NCBI GenBank assembly: GCA_963573305.1 | Contig: OY754327.1 | Span: 185,698,386 to 185,762,385 of the forward strand | Direction: 5' to 3' | DNA: 64,000 nt | Source of the DNA: Pyrrhosoma nymphula | Taxonomy: Eukaryota; Arthropoda; Insecta; Odonata; Coenagrionidae | Part shown: one piece after another, positions 36,685 to 47,080 of the stretch | Numbering within the stretch: position 1 is the first letter of the stretch | How the letters are laid out: each line of letters starts with the position of its first letter | Position numbers and translations under genes: made by a program | Notes under the pieces: generated by a model | What the model saw: only the letters and a program-made list of their open reading frames with translations | Told to the model about the DNA's origin: nothing | Database searches by the model: none

Positions 36685-37135
36685 TTGTTAATGGATGATT
36701 TCACAGTTGAAGGTCGATAGTAGCGCCGTCGGGAGTAGCTGTAACTATCGGGACAAACAAATCGTGTTTTTGTACGTTTACCATTGGGAAAGTTCATCTC
36801 GCTGATTTGTTAGTTGCGTTAAAATGGTGAAAAGGTGTGCTTATGGGTTGTGCAAAAGCGACACGAGATCTAGGAATAAGCCCTATATGGAGGGAGTGGA
36901 GTTTATGCTCGGAGTTAAATTTTGAGCCACCTTCACTGGTTTTGAACGATTAAAAGATTAGTTCAAGTGCTCCAGGTTTAACTGAAACCAAAATTAATCA
37001 AAAGAGAAATTCACTATTATTTAACTTGATTCCCTCAAGACTTCAATGGTTGGATATGATTTGTTTGTCCCGATAGTACCAACTTCTTCCGCGCGCAAGC
37101 GTTGCGTGACGTCATTTGTAAAATCGTCCATTGTA
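36685..37135. mobile_element. P/THAP-type DNA transposon remnant with inverted repeats
   Basis: ACTATCGGGACAAACAAATC at 36744-36763 is repeated exactly, in inverse orientation, at 37058-37077. The similarity extends outward at lower level: AATGGATGATTTCACAG on the left corresponds to AATGGACGATTTTACAA read from the right. This gives imperfect terminal inverted repeats of about 75-80 bp around a core of about 300 bp. The core holds the first codons of a THAP domain, the DNA-binding domain of P-element transposases. Together this indicates a non-autonomous P-type element made by internal deletion. No target duplication could be fixed. Confidence 0.65.
36824..36925 (+). pseudogene. Truncated THAP-domain start of a P-type transposase
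   Basis: The 33-codon frame begins MVKRCAYGLCKSDTRS and ends at TGA. The MVKxCAYGLCKSDTR start is the usual beginning of THAP domains in P-element-derived proteins. CAYGLC supplies the first two cysteines of the C2CH zinc site. The later Cys and His and the AVPTF region are missing, so the domain cannot fold. The frame lies inside the inverted-repeat element and starts about 60 bp from the left inner repeat, as expected for the transposase first exon. It is too short to be functional. Confidence 0.75.
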
Positions 37136-37385
37136 TGTGCAAGACCAAACTATTGAAATAGAGAAAGGCGAGTGAGGCGAGAGTCCGATCGAAAGGTCGG
37201 TTCATACCCTGAGTCGCTATTGAAGCTCAAACGGAACACGGGGATGGTTTGTGCTCTCTCTCTATCTCTACAGTGGAGAGCATCTTCATGGTGGAGGGGA
37301 ATGACTTATAAAATAAATCCAGTCAAAATATCAAAAAGTGGGACTAATCATTGCACACACCATGCCACTAAACTACCTTTCATTA
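37136..37385. other. Unassigned DNA
   Basis: Short stretch between the P-type remnant and a SINE; a (CT)n run lies near 37255-37270. Confidence 0.4.
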
Positions 37386-37387
37386 TC

Positions 37388-37582
37388 AATTTTTTTAATG
37401 CCTTTATTTAGGGTGAAATTAGGTCTATGCAGGCCTCTCTTACATTTAACTCTATATATAGCGTTACACAAACACCCATCTCCTGGGTGGAGTGAAAAAT
37501 CCACCCAGGCAGGACTCGAACCCGCGACCCTCGAATTGGGAGGCGAGGACGTTACCCCATCGCCACCGGGGCCGGGAAATTT
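37388..37582 (-). mobile_element. tRNA-derived SINE
   Basis: On the minus strand the head reads from about 37580: an A-box-like TGGCGATGGGG, then 37511-37545 with the B-box GGGTTCGAGTCC in a tRNA-like context ending CCTGGGTGGA. The body follows with a 10-bp hairpin, CCTGGGTGGA against TCCACCCAGG (37484-37511), and then about 90 bp of unique sequence. The tail is AAATAAAGGCATTAAAAAAA (about 37390-37410). Promoter, body and A-rich tail are in the right order for a complete SINE of about 195 bp. A clear target duplication was not found. Confidence 0.75.
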
Positions 37583-37585
37583 CAC

Positions 37586-38280
37586 GCAACCAAATGAAGG
37601 ATACGGAATAAAATTATGACAAATCTTCCAAACATTATTTAAAATTCAATGTATTTTTATAATAGATTGTAAAAATTATTATTATTTTATTCATAATTGT
37701 TTTGTGATTATTATTGTCTTATTAATCCATTGGCATCAACAATGTATGTGTTGCTAAAACCATGATAAGATCAACTTGAGTCATTGTATTTTGTTATACT
37801 TTATTAGCTGTTGATGGTTCGTACAACATTGTTGTTTTATGTATTTTTCTTATAAACAGCAGCCAAATCCGTTCGAATTATGTGCTTTCAATAAAACTAG
37901 TTTTCTTTCCAGATATTACACGACGGAAATTTTAATTTTAAAAATCTTTCGACTGCATGAATTAAGCTACCCACTAAGCTACTCATTATAAACACGTATT
38001 TATTGATTTTAATGACCAACTTCATTTACGTTCATGTTAAAAAGAGCTAATGCCAATATTTTATAATACATTTCTTATTAATGAAACTAGCAGGGTTCAA
38101 CCATTTCAATTATGAATGTAGTAAACATCTTTCAATTATAATTATATTATTGTGGTAGATGATGATCATGTCGGATTTCAAACACCTTCAAACAATTACA
38201 TCTGCCATGCTCTAGAGGATACGCAAGACTCGGAATATAAATAAATATTTTCCATACAATCCTCTCTCGGCTCCCAGAGC
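37586..38280. other. AT-rich DNA, no feature
   Basis: AT-rich throughout, with no open frames or repeats of note. Confidence 0.45.
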
Positions 38281-38760
38281 AGTTAGTTCCGCTCACGATT
38301 GGCAGAGTGTGGTGTGTGCTTGCCTTGGAGAGGAGGCCCTTCGTCACTTCCTTCTTCTCGAGTTAAATGTTTCCGTTTCGGACCGGCACGTCGAGGGCGG
38401 CGGGGCGGGGTCTCTGACCTCCGGAAGGGGAGGAGAGAGTGGGGGGGGGGGGTGGTAGAGAATCTCTTCTCCGTCAAAGTATAAGGTATAAGTCAGTCGA
38501 AGGAGACATATTGGAGAAGATGTGATTTTTAAATAAGTATGGCCGAGTCGAAAACTTTCATATAGTCGTGCTTGAATCACAGTCACCGGTCAAAAATAAG
38601 AAGAAATTTCATTTCAAGGTCATAACTGTTGACGGTGAAGTTTGTACAAAATATTCGACAGTGAATTGAAGCAGTGCATCTTTTACATTACACCATTTTA
38701 GAGCCAATGTCGACTTCAAGCTGATGTATGTTTAATCTATATTGCTTAAATGTTTCATTA
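38281..38760. other. Unassigned DNA with one G-rich patch
   Basis: CpG-containing sequence with a G run near 38440-38452; the overlapping small frames have no domain. The rest is AT-rich. Confidence 0.4.
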
Positions 38761-38805
38761 ATTTCAACATATTATATTTCCTTTCACTCGCTCGGTTCAT
38801 TCCAG

Positions 38806-39012
38806 ACCCCCCCTCATCCCAAGGAACGTGGCCTCGGGGAGCTGCTCCCTGTTCGTCCACTTCCGCACCCAGTTGGACAAGTTCACAGCCGCACCCGAGT
38901 CCACGCCCCCTCGCCGCCAAAATCACTTCCTGCACCCATCCACACACAGGCACAGGAAGGTCAACAGAGCGGTCCAAGAAGACAGCGCACCACCTTACGG
39001 CGGTGTACTACG
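38806..39012 (+). CDS. Candidate internal coding exon, product unknown
   Basis: A pyrimidine-rich tract ending TTCATTCCAG at 38796-38805 is a good splice acceptor. CTACG/GTGAGG puts a good donor at 39013. The 207 bp between them form a multiple of three and are open in the frame starting at 38807, giving a symmetric phase 2-2 exon. This frame reads PPLIPRNVASGSCSLFVHF, then RTQLDKFTAAPESTPPRRQ, and ends SAPPYGGVL. Its codons strongly prefer G or C at the third position, and the amino acid mix is protein-like rather than a homopolymer shadow. All three plus frames are open here because the DNA is GC-rich, which weakens the case. I do not recognise the protein family. A LINE fragment is inserted just downstream, inside what would be the intron. 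Confidence 0.4.
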
Positions 39013-39039
39013 GTGAGGTGCGGGCGAAGGGGCCCTGAG

Positions 39040-39518
39040 CAGAAAGATGTTTTTCTTTCGATAAATAAATAAAATACAAAGGAAAGCTGAGCGCTTCGCC
39101 ACAAACGGCTGGGAGCGAACAAAGAGCGTTTCACTGCTTTTAGAGGGATTCGGTTGGGGACCGCTGAAGACTCGGAGGTTACACGCTAGGCTTAGGTTGC
39201 TTGCGAAATTCAGAACAGGTGTGTTTCAGTGTGACACGGAGAATATCATTTTGACGCCGCACTACATCTCTAGGTCGGACAGGAAATATAAAAAAAGAGA
39301 GATACATTGTCGAACAGATAGGTACAAACATTCGTTCCTCCCACGCACAAAAAGTGACCATAATAAAAAGTGAGATCCACTCAAAACACTCCCGAAATAC
39401 ACTCCTCCTTTTCACCTCCCTATAACATTCTCCTTCACACCTTTACACGGCTGGTGCCCTAACACCCCCTGCCACTCGCCCATACGGCGGCTCGCAGGGT
39501 AGTATGTAGATGTAGTTG
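39040..39518 (+). mobile_element. 3' end of a CR1/L2-like LINE, sister of 6795-7292
   Basis: In one frame from about 39078 it reads IQRKAERFATNGWERTKSV, then GFGWGPLKTRRLHARLRLL, TENIILTPHYISRSDRK and HCRTDRYKHSF, collinear with the copy at 6.8 kb. The 3' part has CATACGGCGGCTCGCAGGGTAG and ends GTATGTAGATGTAG. It is 5'-truncated and has no intact ORF around it. The shared 3' end shows that both were made by the same LINE family. Confidence 0.85.
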
Positions 39519-41130
39519 AATGAATAGGACATGAGGTTAGAAACAGGAGGATAGTTGGTAACCTCCCGTGAAACATTTACTAGTAACCAACCGGCTTAGA
39601 TGTTTCAACATCGTAATCAAAGTTAACGAAACTTGATATTGTTAGTCCTAAATGAAAAAAACAGATTGAAGTAAATTGTATTTTTTTTATACAGAATATA
39701 ACTCTGTTCTCCTTCGTCACGTCGATAGCATCACCTCGCCTACTATCGAGTTCATCTAGAAGCAGGTTAGTGCTATATCAATGCAAAAAGATGAAAATCG
39801 GCAATGTAACGACTTCAAGACAAAGATCTAAGTAATTTGTGCGAAAACGTCTGTCTCGTCTTCTATCTTAGCGAATCTCAGACTTAAGATGCAAGATATT
39901 AAGCGCACAGAGTAGGAGAGATCATCGCGTATCATCAGAATAACACTGTAGAAACCATTACTTCAAAGCATCTATGCATAAGAAATGAAAGAGATTTAAG
40001 CAAGAACTGCCCGCGATTATATTTAAAAAGCAGCTTATTATTGGGAAGTACAGCACAGTAGGTATCCTAATCTCAAAGTAGCTTATAATGATGCACACAG
40101 TCATTATCAAAAGTGATTTAGGTTTCTGCAGCGCTCCGCTTGAAAATTAAATTTGAACGTTTGGATTTAGCACCATCTGGTTGAGACATGATTGTACGAG
40201 CACTGGGACGAGGGAACAGTATTGTGGTTCATCTGGCCCAAGTAAAAGAAACCATCAAACCAGACGCGGTGGAGGAGCTAGTGGGAGAGAGGAAGAGGGA
40301 GGGTGATTTCGCCGAAGGCTTTTGGAGAAGTTCCCCTGACGGCGAAGACGGCAACACCCACGAGGAGTCCTAGACTCGCTGCGAGCCTCACCGAGAAAAC
40401 TCAATCCTCGGGCCAAGGATATCGTCGCTGACGGGACGGGATGATCATTGCCGGGAAACAGGCCACTGAGTAAGGAGCAAAATATATAGCAGGCACGACA
40501 CCTCAATTCTGACCGCGTACAAAACAAATATCGCAGGTGCCTTTGAATTTGAGCGATTAAAGCCTTTTAAGGTAATTTGAGCGAATCATCACTTCACCTA
40601 GAATTTGATATAATTATGAAACAAAACATTCTCACCTTTCCAATGATATCAAAATATTAACCCCTTGCCAAACTACTTTTACAGCAATTTGCCTAAAAAT
40701 ATAACCTGTTTTTCATTGGATAGATTACGGCTGTGAGCTTCAAAGGGAGAATATTGAAAAAATTAGGAATTTATAACACCTATATTTCGTCAAAAAAAAC
40801 TAACGGTGTGTACAGTGTATGTTTTATCAACTGTTTATAAAAATTAATCTATTACACACCGCAGTAATTTTTACAGAATCACAAAAAACCCGCCGTTACG
40901 AAGGCTTTTTTCCGTACGGAGTGTAAAATTGAGTCAAGTTAGATAATTTTGAGGATATATTTATTTAATTACTGAGAATTTTGGTCATGTATGACCATAT
41001 TTTTGTGCCATTTATATTACAGCATTAATTACACACTTCTTACAAACGCTGAAATTAAAATATAAAATTCGAATATGGTCTTCATTATGGCTAGGGAATA
41101 ATATATCGCTCACTCTATCATAAGAGTACG
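39519..41130. other. Unassigned DNA
   Basis: Mostly AT-rich. The 61-codon plus frame at 40188-40373 and the opposing 90-codon frame have no recognisable motifs. An imperfect CGGTGTGTACAGTG against TACACACCG inversion at about 40804-40863 is too short to assign. Confidence 0.4.
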
Positions 41131-42110
41131 AAGAATAAAGGCCACGCTCGAGGGGCGTTGCTCCGAGCGGCAGTGCTCTACAAACGGCGTCGCGTGATCG
41201 TGCACGGCTCACTTCCGCTTCCCTCGAGACGAAAGTTCAAGAGGTATCACTCGCGTAGTATTTCCGATCGATGTGCGAGACGCAACTCACAGTACTATGA
41301 GAACGCCATTACTCGCCGTCCCACTCGAGAAAGTGTGCGCCCTCACGATGGCGACTGTTATTCCGTCTCGACCACTTGCCGCCAGGCGGGCGGGCAGGTC
41401 TCTCCTTTCCTCGGCCGTGGCAAACGCGGGCGGCCGAGTCATACGCGAAGCCGTTGACGCTCACGCACGCGAGACTCGTGGGCGTAGGAGACGATGCGGC
41501 AGAGAGCAGGGCGTGGGAAAGGGTGGCGCCGTGGCCGATTGGCTGGTGCTCGTGGGCACGCCGGGAAAACAAGTGGAGCGCCGAATATTTATGAAGCCGT
41601 GGTGCACGCGCGGGCGGGGGTCACAGGCGAGAGAGAGGCGTGAGGCCAATGCGAGGGCGAAATTAGGGAAGTGGAACCAAAAGCCTGAGGGGCGTGCTCC
41701 CTCTCTCCTCCTCGAGTCGCAGTGCATCGCTTCGCCAACCCGTGCCCGCACGCTTTCCCAGGGCCGTCTCTCGCCTTCGTCCGTTCCAGGGCCTCGCTTA
41801 GCGCACGCCCTTGCTCCCGACCGACCCGCCCTCCGCACTCTTGCGGCCGTCAGCCATCGGTAACGATGGGTCGGGAGAGACACTGTCGATGCAATGACAC
41901 GCTCCACTCTGCATCTGCAAGGCGACCAAGGGCACGCCGCACTTAGCGGGACTCTGCCCTTCCACTCCCCCTCCGCTCCCTCCCCACGATAGAATCTCTC
42001 TCCAAACGCTCCCCTCCCCCTTCCACCTCGCAACCGAAAGAAAACGTCCTTCCGCCTCCCCCTCCTCTAAACGCCACCTTCCACACCCTGAATCAATCCA
42101 CTCAACGTCT
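41131..42110. promoter_or_regulatory. CpG-rich island, possible promoter
   Basis: CpG dinucleotides stay frequent across nearly 1 kb without the G or C homopolymers of the other islands. The island stands between AT-rich sequence on both sides. Frames of 196 codons (plus, 41273-41863) and 190 codons (minus, 41461-42033) are open in opposite directions and have no recognised domain, so they are likely a composition effect. A CpG island upstream of a gene lying outside this window would look like this. No transcript start can be shown. Confidence 0.35.
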
Positions 42111-42530
42111 TAGGCAGCGTTCCATTTCACGAAGGATGCACCCTACGCCCTCTTGCACTCTTCTATGCTCTTTTTTAACGTGGCGCCAGAGTCTTACTGT
42201 GGCAAGGCAATTGCTCATACTTAGTGTACCACGCGATTTCTCATACCCGTAGCGCCTGTACCTTATCTCAGTGCGAATACTGTTATGTTTATTTTGTGCT
42301 CTCCGGAGGTTAAAACTCTCTTATCTTGTCGACCCTGTTGAAAGTAGGTTGTATCCTTGTGTGAATACTTTGATAATTCAATCAACTGAGTCGCGTCTGC
42401 AAGCCTGAAGCACTTATTTCTGAACGCTTTTTCACCTACATGAAATGTCATTAGATATGACAACTATGAGCAGTTGATGTACGCATGCCGTGGTCACAGG
42501 ATTAGTTGAACACCTTGAACACAGCTGAAC
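42111..42530. other. Unassigned DNA
   Basis: No repeat or gene is recognised between the CpG island and the (TA)n-flanked tRNA-like element. Confidence 0.4.
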
Positions 42531-42532
42531 AT

Positions 42533-42586
<54 letters not shown>

Positions 42587-42894
42587 GAACAGAAGGTGAA
42601 AGAAAGAGATAGGAAACATGTAACTAAAATTGGACGAAGACAGCCGAAATCATGGTAAATCTAAGTGTCCTGATAGCTCAACTGGTAGAGCACTCGGCGC
42701 GAAATCGGGAGGTTCCGGGTTCGAGACCCGGTCACGGCACATTTTTACCCTCTGATTTCTCGGCTGTACCATCTTCCACATCACCAGTGTCTTCGTCCAA
42801 TTTTAGTTACATGTTTCCTATCTCTCTCTTTCACCTTCTGTTCAAATTATTATATATTTATTCGCCTAAAAGGTGGTGTGTGAGTGAGTGAACG

Positions 42895-42960
<66 letters not shown>
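42533..42960. mobile_element. (TA)n-flanked inverted-repeat unit carrying a tRNA-like gene
   Basis: The left arm at 42582-42642 (starting AATTTGAACAGAAGGTGAAA) and the right arm at 42788-42848 are inverse complements over 61 nt with one mismatch. Further in, GCCGAAATCA (42643-42652) and TGATTTCTCGGC (42752-42763) also pair imperfectly. A tRNA-like sequence lies in the centre. Outside the arms are (TA)n tracts at about 42533-42582 and 42896-42960. With arms and core counted, the unit is 267 bp. It could be a non-autonomous TIR element that captured a tRNA, a SINE variant, or a folded tRNA-gene cassette. I know no named family of this design. Confidence 0.75.
42667..42739 (+). tRNA. tRNA-like gene, predicted anticodon CGA, probably pseudogene or SINE core
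   Basis: All four arms can be drawn. Acceptor GTCCTGA/TCACGGC has one mismatch and one G-U pair. The D-stem is GCTC/GAGC (42676-42691). The anticodon stem CTCGG/TCGGG has two G-U pairs. The T-stem is CCGGG/CCCGG with loop TTCGAGA (42715-42731). A-box (TAGCTCAACTGG) and B-box (GGTTCGAGACC) match the polymerase III consensus. The anticodon loop is CGCGAAA, so position 33 is G instead of the nearly universal U. The nominal anticodon CGA would be for serine, but the long serine variable arm is absent. It is therefore unlikely to work in translation, although it could be transcribed. Confidence 0.55.
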
Positions 42961-42962
<2 letters not shown>

Positions 42963-42986
42963 GTATATAAATTATATATATACCTG

Positions 42987-43049
42987 CCTGGGGAAGGGCT
43001 GGAAAATCTCTATATAATTTATATAGAGATTTTCCAGCCCTTCCCCAGG
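42987..43049. repeat. Perfect 31-bp palindrome (hairpin)
   Basis: The left arm 42987-43017 (beginning CCTGGGGAAGGGCTGGAAAA) and the right arm 43019-43049 are exact inverse complements separated by a single base. It lies about 25 bp right of the (TA)n tract that borders the tRNA-like unit. Such a perfect palindrome is either a very young transposition or repair product or a strong cruciform or hairpin site. Confidence 0.95.
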
Positions 43050-44200
43050 ATGCATTGAAAGTCGTTACAGAGGCATTCGTTTTATTCATTTGGGAAACGA
43101 GGCGAAGAGTTGTCAGATTATTATCTTATAATGAAGTCTGTTTAAGTCCATGTAATTACTTAATTTATCGCAAATAAGCACATGCGAACCCATAGGACTT
43201 AAAGTCAAGAAAATCAATGGCGTACAGATAGAAGATGGCTATCCTTCCGTAACTTATTCCATCTCTGGTCAACAAAACTACAATTGAACATAACAAGTTA
43301 GTATTTACATATACAGTTATACTTATCCATCGGATATACTTCCACGGAATAACCTGCTTGAGTTAAATTAATGATGAAGAAATATTCTATTTTAGGCAAT
43401 TTTTTCAGTATTTCACGGTAAGATTCACCATTCGAACAATAATGAATTATCACGCACAAAATAAATCAATTCTCTCGATGAACGCATCACGCCGCATCAC
43501 TCACAATGTACCCTTCGCATATAAAAATCGCAATTTAAGTGAACACCCAGGCAAATCGCAGGAAACTAAATCACAGGGTATAGCCTACTGAGTTACTGAT
43601 AGTCTCCTTACATTTTAATCCTTAAACTATCTATCTGTCGAAGTCCAATGAAACCATAAAAGCTACGTGGTTGACTCCCGTAACTCCCCAACGTATCGGA
43701 AACCCATGAAAACTAGAGAGCTCCCGCGAAAGGACTATTAAAAATGAAAAAAAAATTATTTTACAGTAAATTATTCCCTGCCTTACCTTCCTAAGAAAAA
43801 TAATTTACTGAGAAAAAACACGCTGCTTTCCCTTATACCATGTTGTAACTTCCCACCATATACCAGCAGCCAGCACTTTTACTTTCTTGGTGTATTTACA
43901 GATAAAACTTCTTATAAATTTAATTATATAGAAAAATAAATATTACCACAGAAAAGTGACGATGTTAAAGAGCGGATAAGGGCTCGAGAAGGTCGCATGT
44001 TAGCGAAATTGAACTTGGCCCTATATAATCTACTCGAGAAACTGCCTTCTCCTCAACACCGAATATAGGATTATTAAAATTATTATTTAGCGTAACAGAC
44101 AGAATAATTGTTGTCCAAATTTCATTCGCAACAGATCAAATATGCAGGACTATTAATTCCGGTGCTGTCCGTGTATCTCAAGAGCCGTGGATTTCTCGTC
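43050..44200. other. AT-rich DNA, no feature
   Basis: No open frames above the noise and no repeats. Confidence 0.45.
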
Positions 44201-45060
44201 TTACAAGACGCAAAGTGGGTCTCTCCTCCCCTCCCTTCCCCTCAACCCTCTCTTCCCCTCTCAACCCTCCTCGGAACGTAAGCATCTCCTGCGAAGAAGG
44301 AGGGAGAGGGGTAGAAGGGGCCGCCGGTGACCCCCTGGGGGGGTGAGGACGCCCCCCTCCCCCACCCGCCCGGGGTGAATTCACATCCAATTCATCGCAT
44401 CTCCCTCGCCATCATCGGAGCAGAATTGATGGACTCACGCACATAGGAGGAGGGAGACTTGGACTCTGCACCATCACCCCCCCCTCCTCACTCCTACGCC
44501 CCCCATATTGGATATAGCGGGTGCGGTGGAAGGTACTGGCGGTATGGAAGGTGAGGGGGAGGGGGGTCCATTTTTCCTTGGACCCGAAAAACGACCGCTA
44601 TCTCAATCTGCGCACCCCCGTCGCCTCCCGCCTCACCCGAGGAAGAAGATCACTCCGCCAACCCCCCACACAAGAATACACCGCGTCCACCCCCCACCTT
44701 CCCCCCCGCCCATGCCCCCGGCGGGGGCCACATGCAAAGGCGGAGGAGGAAGTGGAGGGCGACTCAATAAATAAGGGACGTTTGAGAAGCCTTGCGGGGG
44801 GCGAGGGAGGGGGTTTATGGGAGTGCGGAGGGGGCGGAGGCGACAACACCCGAGAGGGGCGGGGGCGGGGGGCGATAAGGGAGGTGGCGGCGGAGGGAGC
44901 GGAAAGGGGCAAATAATTCAAACGGGATGGCTTCCTCCTTTTTTATGTCCCGCTCTCTCTCGATTCTGCAACACCGCAAGAAGGAGAACGCAAGACCACT
45001 CCCCCCAACGCCGGGAGGAAAGTTAAATTGTAATAAAACGCGTGAAGGCCGTAGCGATTC
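44201..45060. repeat. GC-rich island with C and G runs
   Basis: There are C tracts at 44477-44505 and 44675-44715 and G tracts at 44540-44565 and 44820-44880. The frames at 44508-44921 on both strands are Pro/Arg/Gly-rich and conflict with each other. Confidence 0.5.
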
Positions 45061-46785
45061 TTGGCCCCTCCTCTGCTCCCCACCCCTCCCTCCCGCACAC
45101 CTGAGGCCTCCTGCGATATATAGAGGAGAGCAAGTTGTCGCCTCGGATTGAGAGAGGCGCTACACTTTGAGACGCGAGAGAGAGAGAAAACATCGGAGTG
45201 ATGTTCGTCCTCGAGGAAGATGTGCCGTTGCACGAAGGCGCGAGTTCTCGTCACGAGCGAGATATCTCGACTTTTCATTCACGCCGTTTAACGGCATTCC
45301 AAAAATGTTGGCTTGCGTTTACTACTTCAAAGATACAAGGAAGTACCGACGTAAAACTCTACAAATCCGCGCTACGACGCTTAATTCACATTTGCGGCAC
45401 TTGTATAAAGACGGGTCCCCCAGTAGCTTCCATCATCATCTTCCTGTGCTTTCCCACAGTTTATCCTAATGCATATTGCATTTGAATTGTAATTGACGGC
45501 TATAATGGGCGTAGGAAATTTAATATTGCCACTTTTCAAATCTGCAAATCAGTAAATGAACATTTCCGATAAATTATTATTAAAAATGCGAACTTCAGAC
45601 ATTTCTACTCCGAGGAGTGAAGCTGGTTTTTCTCTCTTGGTGACAACGCGGTGGACGAGGGGGGATGCAGCGGCGCCGAACGACGCGTCGCGACGCCCAC
45701 CTCGTTAGTTTGTCCGCCTTCGTGAGCCCTCTTCCTATACGGATCGGAAGAGGTTGCCCGCTTCGTTCTTGCAGCAATTTTTAAAAGAAAATCCTGCTCA
45801 TGTAGAGACTGCCTTAGAAATAGTTATATTGAGATAGGATGATCGCCAGAAGGGTATAAATGGCAAAACTAAGACCTATGCGTTATTCAAACATTTTGGA
45901 ATCTCATGAGCCAAGGAAACAGTTAACATTCAACATTTTAATCAACATTGAATAAAAAATTAAACCAGACGACGTTTTTGCCAGCAAGAATTTGCGCTGC
46001 TGATGGTTTGAATAGTGAAGGAGAAACAATAGGAGTCTCCTTTGGTTAAAATCAAGACGTAATGTTTATCACCGATACACTCCCTCATCTCAAGGCACTC
46101 GATGTCAGAGAAGCATGGGGTCAACGCTCTGTCGTTCCAGGAGGAAGGTCCTCAAGAGAACTCTCTCGTAATTCCTGGTCCCCCTCCCAACCTCCAGGGC
46201 AACTGTCCAAAACCTTTCGAGATATCGGATTGCGAAATAGAAGAGCACTGGGGGGAGGGGGGAAGAAGGCGTGGGGAGGGTTGCGTCTCGGGAGGGGAGA
46301 AGAGAGGGATGGCTTCGAGGAGTCCAAATGAAACGAGTGATGGCGGCGGTGAATGCAAGAGAGAGAGGGAGATGAAGTCGTTCGGCGTGCGACAGCCTTC
46401 GCGGTCACCTCCCGCACTCACGGACGGAGCGCGAGGCGAATGAATACTCCCAGTGGCATCCAAATGTTTGCGACCGGCACTTGGGCGGACGCCCGTTGTT
46501 CCAATGACTCACCTCCGGGCAGGAAGCTTGAGACGCCGTTACCGTTAGCTCCGAAAGGAGGCTGCTAATGCATTGCCCGAGATTCAAGAAAGCTTCTCTT
46601 CCACTGAATATGGATAGAAGGAGCAATAATTATTTCAAAGGCAATACGGGCTTATTAATACGGTGACGCAAATTAACACGCGATTTTTTTCCTTCCGTCA
46701 AATCGTGCGGCATTCTCATGCTATTGGTTGATCGGTTGGTCAATTGGGCAGGTGACCGACAATTGAGATCGCTATCGCCATTTAG
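45061..46785. other. Unassigned DNA
   Basis: Contains the exact 18-mer CGACGCGTCGCGACGCCC at 45681-45698 in a CpG-rich patch. Frames at 45167-45485 and 46062-46568 have no recognisable domain. Confidence 0.4.
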
Positions 46786-46987
46786 GAGAGGTGGGGAATG
46801 AAGGATGAAGGAGGGGGGAATGAGGGAGAGGGGGGGATGAGGGAGGGGGAGGGGGCAGAAGGAACGCGGCGTCGCATCACGAAAGGCGTTCGGGGGGTGC
46901 ACAGTCGGCCGTGACATTTCAGGGACAATTGCACTAGGGAGTGTCCTGCCACCCAGTTAGTGATCGGAATTACACAGAAAAGACTCC
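46786..46987. repeat. Purine-rich G/A tract and flank
   Basis: A nearly pure G/A stretch lies at about 46788-46862, followed by CpG-containing unique DNA. Confidence 0.5.
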
Positions 46988-47080
46988 GCCAATCCCTCGA
47001 GTCGAACCCGGGCCTTCTTAATAGGAAGCTAGAACATTAAATTACAATACATTCACTACGCTGACTCTCTTCCCAGCTCA
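46988..47080 (-). repeat. tRNA-like sequence, possible SINE head
   Basis: On the minus strand, TCAGCGTAGTGAATG (47050-47064) could be an A-box and GGGTTCGACTC (46999-47009) a B-box, about 50 bp apart. The T-arm CCCGGGTTCGACTCGAGGG is partly self-complementary. Cloverleaf pairing elsewhere is poor. Together with those at 19.3, 26.6 and 37.5 kb it suggests several tRNA-derived SINE families inserted in minus orientation. Confidence 0.4.

Noticed and set aside
41273..42033. 196-codon plus frame and 190-codon minus frame
   Set aside because: They overlap in opposite directions in a CpG-rich island, where stops are rare; neither shows a recognisable family.
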